From Niastella caeni (GTDB lineage: Bacteria > Bacteroidota > Bacteroidia > Chitinophagales > Chitinophagaceae): DNA of 64,000 nt. The translations under genes were made by a program, and so were the position numbers. Location: positions 868,001 through 932,000 of the forward strand of contig NZ_STFF01000002.1 of assembly GCF_004834005.1 (NCBI RefSeq), read 5' to 3'. Positions 43,609 through 52,974 of the stretch are shown here, one piece after another. How positions within the stretch are numbered: position 1 is the stretch's first letter; each line of letters begins with the position of its first letter. Under the pieces are notes generated by a model that saw only the letters and a list, made by a program, of their open reading frames with translations, searched no databases and was not told the DNA's origin.

Positions 43609-45507
43609 CTATTTTAAAATGGGAAGTACTATATTACTGCTATTCGATCCATCATGATAGATCTTAATAACCGCCTTCTGGAAATCGCTGTCATTACATT
43701 CGTAAATGTTTACGAATTTTTGTGGGTTACGGTCGGCCAGGGGAAACCAGCTGCTCTGGATCTGGATCATTAACCGGTGTCCTTTTTTAAAGGTATGCGC
43801 TACATCGGGCAGCTCAAATTTTACCTGCTCAATTTTATTCGGCTTAAAGGCTTCCGGTGTGGTAAAGCTCTTACGGAAACGGCCGCGCATAATTTCGCCG
43901 CGTACCAGCATCTGGTAGCCGCCCATTGGGTAGGCGCCACCGGCATCACGGCTTTGATTTGCGTTGGAGCCGGCATACTTAAAATCATCGGGGAATACGT
44001 CGATCACTTTTACAACGAAATCAGCATCCGTAGTTGAAATGCTGGTGAGCAGGTCAGCCACTACGGTGCCTCCCAGCGTGAGGTCATTGCTCAGTACATC
44101 TGTTTCAAAAGTCAATACATCTGTACGGCGACTGGCAAATCGCTGATCATCGGTCATATAATCGCGCGTGCGGGTGAAGTGTACATTTTCGGTATAAGGT
44201 ACCGGGTGCGCAGGGTCGCTGATGTATTCGCTAAAACTGTTTTTAGCAACGGGTTTTTCCCAGGTCAACTTACCGCCAGGCTGCAGGTAAATGGGTTCAT
44301 CTTTTTTATCGGCAGGCGGCCATTGCTCCAATTGTTTCCATTCATTGGCGCCGGTAAAGAATACTGTAGCTTCTGCAAGCTTCTTCAGATCTCCTTTTCC
44401 TTTCAGGTAATAATTGAAGAAGGGGATCTCGATATTATTCTGGTACCAGATGCTGGTGTTGGCGCCAAACTGTACATTGCCGAGGTGGGTACCATCGGTA
44501 GATGCCCATTGGCCATGATACCAGGGGCCCATCACGATCTTATTATTATTCTTTGCTTTTTGTTCAATAGCTTCATACGTTCTCCAGGCGCCAAAGCAAT
44601 CTTCAGCATCAAATACACCACCAACAACTAAAGTAGCCGTAGAAGCGGGTACATTATTTACAAAATTCCTTACGTTGCGGGCTTTCCACCAGTCGTCGTA
44701 ATTGGGATGCGCATACAGGTCTTTCCAGAATTGCAGGCTATCACCCGTAAGCTTCATGAAGTTTTTTAAAGCGCCGATGTTTAAATACGATTCATAATTA
44801 TCATTGGATGGGATACGAATATTTTGACGGGGCCCCACTTTGGTTGGAGCAGGGCGGGGATAACCAAAGCCGCCTGAATAGAAAGAAAAGCCATCCATAA
44901 TAAAGAAAGCGCCGTTGTGATGAAAGTCATCGCCGATGAACCAATCGGTTACCGGCGCCTGTGGACTTACCGCTTTTAATGCCGGATGACCACTGAGGGC
45001 TGCCATGGTTGAGTAAAACCCAGGATAGGAAATACCCATCACGCCTATATTGCCATTGTTGTTCTCCAGGTTTTTTATCAGCCAGTCGATGGTATCGTAG
45101 GTATCACTGGCCTCATCTATATCCTGGTTGGTTTTTTTATTGGGGTTGAACGGACGTACATCTACAAAAGTTCCTTCGCTTGCCCAGCGGCCGCGCACAT
45201 CCTGGAATACGATGGTATAATTTTCACGTACATAATACTTGAAATAACGCATGTAAAGGCCGGCGTTGAAGTTATTTTCTCCATATGGTGAACAGGAATA
45301 AGGCGAACGCAACAACAGGATTGGGTGCTTTTCTGTTGCATCTTTTGGCACATACATGGACGTGAACAGTTTTACGCCGTCACGCATGGGAATGGTCACT
45401 TCTTTTTTAATATAATTTTCACATAACCAGGCTGAATCCTGTTCGTATTGAGCGTTAACAAAACCTATAAACTGTAATGCAATAATTAAAAGAAATAATT
45501 TTCTCAT
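43609..45507 (-). CDS. CocE/NonD-family (S15-type) hydrolase
   Basis: A 632-residue exported alpha/beta hydrolase. It has a signal peptide (1-19, ending in FVNAQ), an N-terminal catalytic domain with the nucleophile elbow GISYPGFYS (Ser about 150), an acid in GGVFDAEDC and a His in GPWYHGQWA, and a C-terminal jelly-roll of the X-Pro dipeptidyl-peptidase type. Members are peptidases or acyl hydrolases such as glutaryl-acylase. Next to GH20 and glycosylasparaginase, an action on peptides or acylated amino sugars is plausible but not shown. Confidence 0.88.
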   Translation of the reverse strand: MRKLFLLIIALQFIGFVNAQYEQDSAWLCENYIKKEVTIPMRDGVKLFTSMYVPKDATEKHPILLLRSPYSCSPYGENNFNAGLYMRYFKYYVRENYTIVFQDVRGRWASEGTFVDVRPFNPNKKTNQDIDEASDTYDTIDWLIKNLENNNGNIGVMGISYPGFYSTMAALSGHPALKAVSPQAPVTDWFIGDDFHHNGAFFIMDGFSFYSGGFGYPRPAPTKVGPRQNIRIPSNDNYESYLNIGALKNFMKLTGDSLQFWKDLYAHPNYDDWWKARNVRNFVNNVPASTATLVVGGVFDAEDCFGAWRTYEAIEQKAKNNNKIVMGPWYHGQWASTDGTHLGNVQFGANTSIWYQNNIEIPFFNYYLKGKGDLKKLAEATVFFTGANEWKQLEQWPPADKKDEPIYLQPGGKLTWEKPVAKNSFSEYISDPAHPVPYTENVHFTRTRDYMTDDQRFASRRTDVLTFETDVLSNDLTLGGTVVADLLTSISTTDADFVVKVIDVFPDDFKYAGSNANQSRDAGGAYPMGGYQMLVRGEIMRGRFRKSFTTPEAFKPNKIEQVKFELPDVAHTFKKGHRLMIQIQSSWFPLADRNPQKFVNIYECNDSDFQKAVIKIYHDGSNSSNIVLPILK

Positions 45508-45538
45508 GTTTAGCTCTTAATTTAGATGCTTAAATGTA

Positions 45539-45618
45539 GGTTGAAAAGTTGACAAGTTAACACGTAGATGAGTTAATGCGTCCTTGTCAACTAGTCAACC
45601 TGTTAACTTATTAACTTA
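45539..45618. repeat. Intergenic inverted word repeat (AACTTGTCAACT class)
   Basis: AAAGTTGACAAGTTAACACG (45544-45563) faces TTGTCAACTAGTCAACCTG and TTAACTTATTAACTT (45584-45618). It lies between two divergent genes, so in this case it is in a promoter region rather than at gene ends. Confidence 0.7.
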
Positions 45619-45625
45619 AACAACC

Positions 45626-46654
45626 ATGTCAACGCGTAGGAAGTTTTTACAAACATCATTCCTGGGTTCATTGGGTTTTTTTTCAGGAAAAAAGATCCTG
45701 GCTCAGTCAGACACTTATTATCCAACTATAAAGAATGAACCCATCGTTCTTTCTACCTGGGATTTTGGTAAAGAAGCCAATGCTGAAGCCTGGACTGTTT
45801 TAGGAAAAGGCGGAAGAGCGCTGGATGCGGTAGAAGCGGGTGTAAAAATACCTGAAGCTGATCCCAATAATCAATCAGTAGGATACGGTGGTTTACCCGA
45901 CCGCGACGGCCGCGTTACACTCGATGCGTGTATCATGGATGAACATTACAATTGCGGTTCTGTAATGTGTTTGGAAAATATTATGCACCCTATTTCGGTT
46001 GCACGGCTGGTTATGGAAAAAACACCACATGTGGTGTTGGTGGGTGACGGTGCTCTGCAGTTTGCATTAGCGAATGGTTTTAAGAAAGAGAACCTGTTAA
46101 CGCCGGAGAGCGAAAAAGCCTGGAAGGAATGGCTAAAGACATCTAAGTATGAGCCCATCATGAATATCGAGAATAAATTGCATAAACCATCGGGTGGCGG
46201 TGCTATGCCTGGCGGTCCTGATAACCATGACACCATTGGCATGATCGCTATGGATGCCAAAGGTAATTTCAGCGGCGCTTGCACTACCAGCGGTATGGCT
46301 TTTAAAATGCACGGCCGGGTAGGGGATTCGCCCATCATTGGCGCCGGTTTGTATGTTGATAATGAAGTGGGCGCTGCTACTTCAACCGGCGTAGGCGAAG
46401 AGGTTATTCGTATTGTAGGTTCGCACCTGGTAGTGGAATTGATGCGCCAGGGATTACCACCTGGGGCGGCTTGTAAAAAAGCGGTAGAGCGGATCATTAG
46501 CCGCAATCCGGCCAAAGCCAAAACCCTGCAGGTTGGATTTATTGCCCTGAATAAAAAAGGTCAGTACGGCGGATATGCTTTACAGAAGGGATTTACGTAT
46601 GCGGTGAAAACAGGGAAGGAAGAGAAATTAGTTCCTGCCAAGAGTATTTATTAG
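45626..46654 (+). CDS. N4-(beta-N-acetylglucosaminyl)-L-asparaginase
   Basis: A 342-residue Ntn hydrolase that splits the GlcNAc-Asn bond of N-linked glycopeptides. It begins with a Tat-type signal (STRRKFLQTS with a hydrophobic stretch). The autoprocessing site and nucleophile Thr lie in NHDTIGMIAMD (about residue 199), followed by SGACTTSGMAFKMHGRVGDSPIIGAG, typical of glycosylasparaginase. Together with GH20 and NagB-LmbE this points to use of N-glycoprotein remains. It is transcribed away from the CocE gene. Confidence 0.92.
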   Translation: MSTRRKFLQTSFLGSLGFFSGKKILAQSDTYYPTIKNEPIVLSTWDFGKEANAEAWTVLGKGGRALDAVEAGVKIPEADPNNQSVGYGGLPDRDGRVTLDACIMDEHYNCGSVMCLENIMHPISVARLVMEKTPHVVLVGDGALQFALANGFKKENLLTPESEKAWKEWLKTSKYEPIMNIENKLHKPSGGGAMPGGPDNHDTIGMIAMDAKGNFSGACTTSGMAFKMHGRVGDSPIIGAGLYVDNEVGAATSTGVGEEVIRIVGSHLVVELMRQGLPPGAACKKAVERIISRNPAKAKTLQVGFIALNKKGQYGGYALQKGFTYAVKTGKEEKLVPAKSIY

Positions 46655-46833
46655 TTTATGGTTCATTGTTTGTTGTTTGTGGTTGCTGCCGCGCTTTGAG
46701 ATTCGCTATTTATTTTGAATCACTTTACATGCAGTAGCATAAAGGCAGACCGCCGTTTAATAATGACTTTACGAATTAATGAACAACAAACAACAAACAA
46801 CAAACCATAAACAACAAACCACAGACCATAAAC
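46654..46833. repeat. Intergenic inverted word repeat (ACAAACAACAAACC class)
   Basis: TTTATGGTTCATTGTTTG words (46654-46686) face AACAACAAACAACAAACC words (46780-46833). The second arm makes a false N-terminal extension (NNKQQTTNHKQQTT) of the cutC frame. Confidence 0.8.
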
Positions 46834-46841
46834 AGTTTAAT

Positions 46842-47570
46842 ATGTTACTGGAAGTATGTGCGTTCAACCTGCAATCATCTGTTATTGCAGAAAAAGCAGG
46901 GGCTAAACGCGTAGAGTTATGCGAAAATCCGGCGGATGGCGGCACTACGCCCTCTTACGGCACCATAAAGCAAACCCGCGAAAAAATAGGCATCGCTTTA
47001 TATCCTATCATCCGGCCAAGGGGTGGTAATTTTTTTTACGATGAAGAAGAATTCGCCATCATAAAACAGGATATTCTGCTGTGCAAACAATTGGGCTGCG
47101 ATGGTATTTCAACCGGCGTGCATAAGCAAAATGGTGAAATTGATACAGACCGGTTAAAACGCATTGTAGAATGGGCTTACCCCATGGGTGTTACCTGTCA
47201 TCGTGTGTTTGATGCCACGCCTGATCCTTTGCAGGCGCTGGAAGAGATTATATCGAGCGGGTGTGAGCGCATTTTAACCAGTGGTCAAAAAAGTGCTGCT
47301 CCCGAAGGAATACACATGCTGGCAACATTGGTGCAACAGGCCAATGGCCGCATTATTATTATGCCGGGCGCCGGGGTACGCGCTGCTAATATAGAAACGT
47401 TGATCAAAGGCACGGGGGCTACCGAATTTCATACCTCGGCCAGGATCACAGCGCCTGATCCCGTAACCTTCCGCAACCCCGCCATCACTGATGCCGGCCC
47501 ATGGTATATTGCAAACGAAGAGGAATTAAAGAAGATAATAAATGTATTAAATAATGAAGCCAAACCGTAA
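46842..47570 (+). CDS. cutC: CutC-family protein
   Basis: A 242-residue TIM-barrel protein. Family marks: LLEVCAFNLQSSVIAEKAGAKRVELC at the start, GGTTPSYGTIK, IIRPRGGNFFYDEEE, CHRVFDATPDP and MPGAGVRAANIE. It has been linked to copper homeostasis, but the enzymatic role is unsettled. ATG 46842 is chosen: upstream codons are a repeat-derived Asn-Gln-Thr stretch not shared by the family. Confidence 0.92.
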   Translation: MLLEVCAFNLQSSVIAEKAGAKRVELCENPADGGTTPSYGTIKQTREKIGIALYPIIRPRGGNFFYDEEEFAIIKQDILLCKQLGCDGISTGVHKQNGEIDTDRLKRIVEWAYPMGVTCHRVFDATPDPLQALEEIISSGCERILTSGQKSAAPEGIHMLATLVQQANGRIIIMPGAGVRAANIETLIKGTGATEFHTSARITAPDPVTFRNPAITDAGPWYIANEEELKKIINVLNNEAKP

Positions 47571-47778
47571 GTTGAGTGGTGAATGTTGAGTGGTGAGTGG
47601 CGAATAGTGAGTGGTGAATAGCTCGCGATTAATTGAAATTAACTCCTAACCTGGGCTGCCGGAAATCCACTCACTGTTGCCGTGTGTCCTCATTGTCTAT
47701 TGTCTATAGGTTTTCCTCGTTGCCTTTATGCCTTTATGCCTTGTTGCCTTGTTGCCTTTATGCCTTTATTCCTATTGC
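47571..47778. repeat. Intergenic word repeats (GAGTGGTGAATA and GCCTTTATGCC classes)
   Basis: GAGTGGTGAGTGGCGAATAG words (47573-47622), then TTGCCTTTATGCCTTGTTGCC words (47712-47780). Two different word classes lie in one gap between converging genes. Confidence 0.75.
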
Positions 47779-49596
47779 CTATTTGATCTTAGTTCCCAGC
47801 CAGTTGTTACGGAATTCCATCATTTCAGTAGTTGTTTTTAAACCACCCTGCTCGAATGTGGTGAGCGTGTAGGCAGGGTTTTCGGCCAATGTAATGGATG
47901 CTGTTTTTACTTCATTGCGATGTTTGAATTGAATGGCAAGCACATCACCGGGTTTATGATTGTTGAGTATTTCATTAATATCTGCCGACCGGGCTACCAG
48001 TTTGCCATCCAGTTGAACGATCACATCATCAATGTCGAGGCCCGCATTGTATAATGGGGTACCCATCACTGTATTGGAGTTGATGGTGGTGGTTCCTTCT
48101 TTGAATTGTACCCTGCCGATCCAGGCTTTACCCGCACTTTGTTTTTTCAATATTAAACCGGCTTTTTCAAGCAATGGCGCATAATTGAACGATTCATGAC
48201 CGGTAATATACCTGGTAAAAAAATCAGCAGCAAAGGCTTTGTCGCGGGTTGTTTCTGCCAATACTTCTTCAAGCCCCGGGATGGTATAAGCGATCTCGGT
48301 TTTGCCAAAGCGTTTCCATAAAGCCGCCATATAATCATCCAGTGTAAGCTTGAATTTAGTGCGCAATTGCAGGTCAAGCGCTAAGGCAATGGCGCCGCCA
48401 TACGGATAATAAGAGCTGTACATGTTCGGGTAATTGGTGCGGTCGACCGATACGCCGGCATCAACAAAAACAGCATGACGGCTTGCTTCTACGGGAGAGA
48501 AGCGTTTGGCGCCTGTTCCATTTTCTTTGGTGTTTATTAAACTGCCCAGTGAAAATAACAAAGTTTCTTTGGGTATTAACCCGGCGCGGCATAACAACAA
48601 GTCGCCATAATATTGCGTAAAGCCTTCTGCACACCAAAGTTCATTGCTCATGTTGCTCTTCTCAAAATTGAAGGGCTCTAAAGTTTTTGGACGAATGCGT
48701 TCTACGTTCCAGCAATGAAAGAACTCATGGGCAAACACGCCCAACAGGTTGCTGCCACCATTAAATGCATCTGGAATGCTGATCATGGTGGAGTTGCGGT
48801 GTTCCATGCCATCGCCTTCCACATAGGGATTAATGCTGGCAATAAAAGTATATGTGCCGTAATCAAAAGCGGGCACTTCACCGAATACGGTTTGCGCTTC
48901 TTCGGTTATGCGTTTTACTTTGGCCGCAAAGGCGGTTGCCACAGTGTCGTGGGCTTCCGCTTCCAGCGCCAACCGGAATTTGTAACTATTGCCATTCGGA
49001 TTTTTAATGCTCCATTCCTTCCAATGGAGCTGGCCGATTTTGGTAGGGCAGTCCATGAAGTATTGTAGGCCCGGCGCGGTAAATTCAATAGGATTATCAG
49101 TTGGTTTTAATTGGGTGGCGATCGTCCATTTTTTATCGGCAGGAATATTAAATGTAACGGTGATCGGCGCTTTGTCAAATCCTTTGATCCATAGGAATGT
49201 TGCAGGCATATTCAGGTGAACGCTGCTTTGATCGATACCTGAATAGGTACCGTCGGGATATGCCGCGTAAAGCGTATAATCAACCCGCACAAACCCGTTT
49301 TGCTTTGGTACTTCGTATACATCGCCATCAATGCGATTGATCACAACAGCATTACCGTTTTGGTCGAATGCTTTTACTTCGTACACATTTTTTCCGAACT
49401 CATGCGTGGCGTAGCGGCCCGGTGAAGAACGGCTCATCCGGAAAATGGCTTTACCTGCGGGAATGCCCGATGCTGCCAGGCTGATATGGGCTTCGTGATG
49501 AACAATATTGGGAAAGGAAACTACGTAGTTGATCTTTTGAGCATAGGTATGCGAAATCCATAGTACGGCCACGAGCAGGACAAATCTTTTTATCAT
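47779..49596 (-). CDS. M61-family metallopeptidase with PDZ domain
   Basis: A 605-residue exported glycyl-aminopeptidase-like protein. It has a signal peptide (1-19, ending in SHTYAQ), an N-terminal beta domain, a gluzincin core with HEFFHCWNVERIRP (the HExxH motif) and ELWCAEGFTQYYGDL (distal Glu), and a C-terminal PDZ domain (GTPLYNAGLDIDDVIVQLDG). ATG 49596 is used since the signal peptide starts there. It stands alone and probably degrades peptides in the periplasm. Confidence 0.92.
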   Translation of the reverse strand: MIKRFVLLVAVLWISHTYAQKINYVVSFPNIVHHEAHISLAASGIPAGKAIFRMSRSSPGRYATHEFGKNVYEVKAFDQNGNAVVINRIDGDVYEVPKQNGFVRVDYTLYAAYPDGTYSGIDQSSVHLNMPATFLWIKGFDKAPITVTFNIPADKKWTIATQLKPTDNPIEFTAPGLQYFMDCPTKIGQLHWKEWSIKNPNGNSYKFRLALEAEAHDTVATAFAAKVKRITEEAQTVFGEVPAFDYGTYTFIASINPYVEGDGMEHRNSTMISIPDAFNGGSNLLGVFAHEFFHCWNVERIRPKTLEPFNFEKSNMSNELWCAEGFTQYYGDLLLCRAGLIPKETLLFSLGSLINTKENGTGAKRFSPVEASRHAVFVDAGVSVDRTNYPNMYSSYYPYGGAIALALDLQLRTKFKLTLDDYMAALWKRFGKTEIAYTIPGLEEVLAETTRDKAFAADFFTRYITGHESFNYAPLLEKAGLILKKQSAGKAWIGRVQFKEGTTTINSNTVMGTPLYNAGLDIDDVIVQLDGKLVARSADINEILNNHKPGDVLAIQFKHRNEVKTASITLAENPAYTLTTFEQGGLKTTTEMMEFRNNWLGTKIK

Positions 49597-49710
49597 AGTA
49601 GTGGTTGTGTTACGAGTGCACAATATTAAGGATATTTACAAAGAAGGGGGACAGCCATCCTCTCCAATGCTCGCAATTTTCAATTAAATTTGATAGTAAA
49701 AGGACATAAT

Positions 49711-50187
49711 ATGACGGATCGCGAAAATAAGTTTATGCAGGCTGCTATTGACCTGGCGAGGCAGGGCATGAATAATGGAGTAGGAGGGCCGTTTGGTTGT
49801 ATTATTGTAAAAGGTGATACGATCGTGGGCGAAGGCTGTAACAGCGTATCAAGTTTAAACGATCCTACTGCACATGCCGAAGTGGTGGCCATTCGTGATG
49901 CCTGCAAAAATTTGCAAACTTTTCAGTTAACGGATTGCGAAGTGTATACATCCTGCGAACCTTGCCCCATGTGCATGGGGGCTATTTACTGGGCCCGTCC
50001 AAAGAAGGTTTATTTTGGCGCTACCCGGCATGATGCCGCCGCTGCGGGTTTTGACGATTCGCTTATTTATAAAGAATTAACGGCTCCGCTGGATGATCGC
50101 ATAATTGAAATGGTTAACCTTGGGCGGGAGCATGTTGTGAAAGTGTTCGAAGAATGGATAGAGAAGCCGGATAAGATAGATTATTAG
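49711..50187 (+). CDS. Guanine/nucleoside deaminase (CDA superfamily)
   Basis: A 158-residue zinc deaminase. The zinc-binding motifs are HAEVVAI and CEPCPMCMGAIYW. The C-terminal AAAAGFDDSLIYKEL with FEEW is closer to bacterial guanine deaminase (GuaD) than to tRNA adenosine deaminase. ATG 49711 is chosen, with AAAGGA 8 bases upstream as ribosome binding site. Guanine to xanthine conversion is the likely reaction. The following gap holds word repeats. Confidence 0.88.
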   Translation: MTDRENKFMQAAIDLARQGMNNGVGGPFGCIIVKGDTIVGEGCNSVSSLNDPTAHAEVVAIRDACKNLQTFQLTDCEVYTSCEPCPMCMGAIYWARPKKVYFGATRHDAAAAGFDDSLIYKELTAPLDDRIIEMVNLGREHVVKVFEEWIEKPDKIDY

Positions 50188-50283
50188 TTATTGAGTTATT
50201 GAGTTATTGAGTTATTGAGTTTGAAAGGGGAAAAAACGGATAATCGCAAAGAACTAATGAACTCAATAACTAACGAACTAATG
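50182..50283. repeat. Intergenic inverted word repeat (TTATTGAG class)
   Basis: AGTTATTGAGTTATTGAG words (50187-50220) face GAACTCAATAACTAACGAAC (50260-50279) across about 40 bases, between converging genes. Confidence 0.8.
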
Positions 50284-50634
50284 AATTCGGCTGATGACCA
50301 TATATGCCAGGATAATGATAATGAGAATAAATGCAATGGCGGTATACACCCAAAAGCCATTGTTTATTTTTCTTTTTTCGCGCCGGTCTTTCTTTTGTTT
50401 GATGTACTGATGTAATTCTTTGTTAAGCTGATCAACATATCCTTCCAGCTTTTTATTGCCAGACATCTGTTGCAGCCCTTCCAGCGCTTCATTTTCAAAG
50501 TCATTGTCAATCATCCACATTTCCACCTCATGTTTTTCCTGTTCGGAGAGTTTGCCGCTCAGGTAGTCCATCAACTTCTGGTTGTCAATGTCTTTATTGC
50601 TATTAGATAATATGTTCAGTAAATCGTTATTCAT
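50278..50634 (-). CDS. Small membrane protein, possible anti-sigma factor
   Basis: A 118-residue protein with an N-terminal helical region (KLMDYLSGKLSEQEKHEVE, the pattern of zinc-free anti-sigma domains that start with a short helix pair), a charged middle, and one membrane segment at about 95-115 (WVYTAIAFILIIIILAYMV). It lies 39 bases after an ECF sigma gene on the same strand, so it is likely its membrane-bound partner. No zinc-binding HxxxCxxC is present. Confidence 0.75.
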   Translation of the reverse strand: MNNDLLNILSNSNKDIDNQKLMDYLSGKLSEQEKHEVEMWMIDNDFENEALEGLQQMSGNKKLEGYVDQLNKELHQYIKQKKDRREKRKINNGFWVYTAIAFILIIIILAYMVISRIH

Positions 50635-50673
50635 TGTTCATGTCGTCAATGTACATTCATTAGACCTCAGGTT

Positions 50674-51249
50674 TTAAGATTGGTTTAGTTTTCGTTCAAG
50701 CAGGATCTTCAGGTTGCGTTTGCCATTCTGGATATAGCTTTTGACCTGCATGAGTGAAAAGCCTGTTTGGTCGGCAATTTCATTGTACGACCGTTTTTCA
50801 AGATAGAACAAAGTTACGCACTGTTTTTGTTCTTTGTTCAGTTCCCGGATGCAATCATTCATCAATTCAAGCTGCCGGTCTTTTTCCAGGTGGGGCGCCA
50901 GTCCGGCGTCTTCTTCCTGGGCAATGGTCATTTCCTCCCTGATCTCAGCCGGCGTACGGGCCTGTTTGTCGCGCAGCTTCATCAGGCAATGGTTCTTGGC
51001 CACCATATACAGCCAGGATTTAAAATATTCCACCCGGTATTTATGCAATTCGGTAATGGCTTTTAAAAAAACCTGTTGTACGCAGTCTTTGGCTTCTTCC
51101 TCATTTTTCAGGTATTTCATGCAAACACCCAGTAATAACAGGGTATAACGTTGCAGTAATATCCCCAGCCAGTGGTTGTCGCGACTGGAATAAAAGGAGT
51201 TGAGTAATTGCTGATCGCTGATATGTGAATTAGGGTCTGGTTTCACCAC
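50674..51249 (-). CDS. ECF RNA polymerase sigma factor
   Basis: A 191-residue sigma factor. Region 2 has NEEEAKDCVQQVFLKAI with FKSWLYMVAKNHCLMKLRD, and region 4 has LNKEQKQCVTLFYLEKRSYNEIADQTG with SLMQVKSYIQNGKRNL. The start codon is GTG (51249, with a second GTG next to it); no ATG fits before a stop. It is paired with the small membrane protein downstream. Confidence 0.9.
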   Translation of the reverse strand: MVKPDPNSHISDQQLLNSFYSSRDNHWLGILLQRYTLLLLGVCMKYLKNEEEAKDCVQQVFLKAITELHKYRVEYFKSWLYMVAKNHCLMKLRDKQARTPAEIREEMTIAQEEDAGLAPHLEKDRQLELMNDCIRELNKEQKQCVTLFYLEKRSYNEIADQTGFSLMQVKSYIQNGKRNLKILLERKLNQS

Positions 51250-51385
51250 GCGAAAATGCTGTTTTCTTATTACTATGATGCATGAAGTTCAAATTTCCAC
51301 AAATTTACTACGACGCTCTAAACGGAAGAAGTCATTCTTTATTACCCCCTGCCCCCTAAAGGGGGAAAAACAGTTGCCGGTTATC

Positions 51386-51545
51386 AACGTCAATGGTGAA
51401 TGGTGAGTAAGGCCGCCGAAATTTCAGCATTCCTAATATTCGGGAACCCACTCACCACTCACTGTTTTCGCTTTCAGCTTTCGGCTTTTGGCTGTATTTG
51501 CTTGCCGCTTGCTGCGTGTGGCTTGAAGCTTTTCCTGGCGTTTGT
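51386..51545. repeat. Intergenic word repeats (GTGAATGGTGAG and GCTTTCGGCTTTTGG classes)
   Basis: GGTGAATGGTGAGTAAGG (51390-51411) faces CCACTCACCACTCACTG (51447-51465), then CTTTCAGCTTTCGGCTTTTG words follow. They create a false 65-residue N-terminal extension of the next gene. Confidence 0.75.
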
Positions 51546-51594
51546 CTTTTGGAATTTGGTTCTTATTACTTTTGCCCCCAAAATAACCCAATCT

Positions 51595-52365
51595 ATGGCA
51601 TATGCTGTTTGCAGGGTGCCGGTTGCTCCCTTACGGGCCGCACCCACGCATAAAAGCGAAATGAACAGTCAGTTGTTATTGGCAGAAGCGGCGCTTATCC
51701 TGGAAGAAACAAAGGATTTTATAAAACTGCAATGCATGCACGATGGGTATGAAGGCTGGTGCCAGCGTGCCCAGGTGGTGATTTCCGATACCTGGACGAA
51801 CAGTACTCCATCGCAATTATATACAGCCGATTGGCTTAGTACAGTTACCATTAATAAGGTGCCGGCGCATATACCCATGGGTATACCGGTTATTGATAAA
51901 GACAATGCCCGGCAGTTATCTGCTGTGTTGCAGATCGATTATGGCAAAGCTGCAACGTATAATGCAACCAATAGTAAACCCGAAGCGGAAGCTATCCGTG
52001 CCCGGGCCGAACTGTTTTTGAATACGCCCTACCTCTGGGGCGGCCGAACGGTTTTTGGCATCGATTGCAGCGGTTTTGCCCAAATAGTGTTCCGGTTTTT
52101 TAATATTCCCTTGCTACGCGATGCCTGGTTGCAGGCCACCCAGGGGGAAGCCATTGGTTTTTTACAGGAAGCCCGTTGCGGCGACCTTGCTTTTTTTGAT
52201 GATGCCGAAGGACAGATCATCCACGTTGGAATTTTGCTGAACGACCATGAAATCATTCACTCCTCGGGGCATGTGCGCATTGATAAAATTGATAATGCCG
52301 GTATTGTGAATGCAGAAACCGGCGTACGCACGCATCAGTTGCGGATCATAAAGCGATTTATTTAG
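51595..52365 (+). CDS. NlpC/P60 peptidoglycan peptidase with SH3 domains
   Basis: A 256-residue C40 peptidase. N-terminal bacterial SH3-like domains (about 1-115, VCRVPVAPLRAAP) lead to the catalytic domain with Cys in FGIDCSGFAQIVF (about 160), and His in IIHVGILLND (about 207) with a following His. It cuts stem peptides of peptidoglycan fragments. ATG 51595 is used; the longer frame upstream is repeat-derived. No signal peptide is visible, which suggests cytoplasmic recycling, similar to YkfC-type enzymes. Confidence 0.9.
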   Translation: MAYAVCRVPVAPLRAAPTHKSEMNSQLLLAEAALILEETKDFIKLQCMHDGYEGWCQRAQVVISDTWTNSTPSQLYTADWLSTVTINKVPAHIPMGIPVIDKDNARQLSAVLQIDYGKAATYNATNSKPEAEAIRARAELFLNTPYLWGGRTVFGIDCSGFAQIVFRFFNIPLLRDAWLQATQGEAIGFLQEARCGDLAFFDDAEGQIIHVGILLNDHEIIHSSGHVRIDKIDNAGIVNAETGVRTHQLRIIKRFI

Positions 52366-52467
52366 CAGATTGAATTACCCAGGATAGCTTGCCCCATAGG
52401 GTAAACGGAGATGTTGTAATGTTGTGGAATAGTGCTGACCCATGAACTTTTTTGCTGAACGCAGGGC

Positions 52468-52839
52468 CTATTTATCCAGGAACAGCATTTTGCCGGCTAC
52501 TAACAGCAATACGACCGCAAAGATTTTCTTTACGGTTTCCTGGGGAATGGAGAGAGAGAATTTACTGCCGAGCCAGCCGCCTATAACAAAGGTTACGCAC
52601 ATAATGGCTACTACTTTCACATCAATGTAACCCTGTTTGTAATAATTCATTACGGCAAGGATGCCTACCGGCAACAACAACAAGCCCAGTGAAGTGCCCT
52701 GGGCCTGTAATTGGTTAAAACCTAAAATATACACCAGGGCAGGCACTATAATAATGCCACCGCCAATGCCTACCATTCCGCTTAAAGCGCCGGCAGCGAG
52801 GCCCACCAGTACCAGTAATAAAACGGTTTGTATATTCAT
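52468..52839 (-). CDS. TauE/SafE-family membrane protein
   Basis: A 123-residue protein with four membrane segments (about 5-38, 46-63, 75-92, 103-119). GMVGIGGGIIIVPAL is the typical repeat motif of the TauE/SafE sulfite or sulfonate exporters. It is one half-unit long; full proteins have two such halves, so it would work as a dimer. It stands between the NlpC gene and a word-repeat block. Confidence 0.88.
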   Translation of the reverse strand: MNIQTVLLLVLVGLAAGALSGMVGIGGGIIIVPALVYILGFNQLQAQGTSLGLLLLPVGILAVMNYYKQGYIDVKVVAIMCVTFVIGGWLGSKFSLSIPQETVKKIFAVVLLLVAGKMLFLDK

Positions 52840-52871
52840 AGTTGTATTATTATCAGAAGCAGAACAAAAAA

Positions 52872-52972
52872 GTTAGTAGCTAGTGGTAAGTAGCAAGTAG
52901 GGCTTACATTCGAAGCGAACTATTCATATTTGCATTCCCTACTAGCTACTCGCTACTTACTACTCGCTATTC
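52872..52972. repeat. Intergenic inverted word repeat (TAGCTACTCGCTAC class)
   Basis: GTTAGTAGCTAGTGGTAAGT (52872-52902 block) faces CCCTACTAGCTACTCGCTAC (52937 on). Arms are about 31-34 bases with a 34-base loop. Confidence 0.8.
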
Positions 52973-52974
52973 TC

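Noticed and set aside
46779..46841. N-terminal extension of CutC
   Set aside because: It is translated ACAAACAACAAACC word repeat; the family starts at the Met at 46842.
51400..51594. Longer NlpC/P60 protein with a hydrophobic N-terminus
   Set aside because: The apparent signal-like segment is translated word repeat; the SH3 domain begins right after the Met at 51595.
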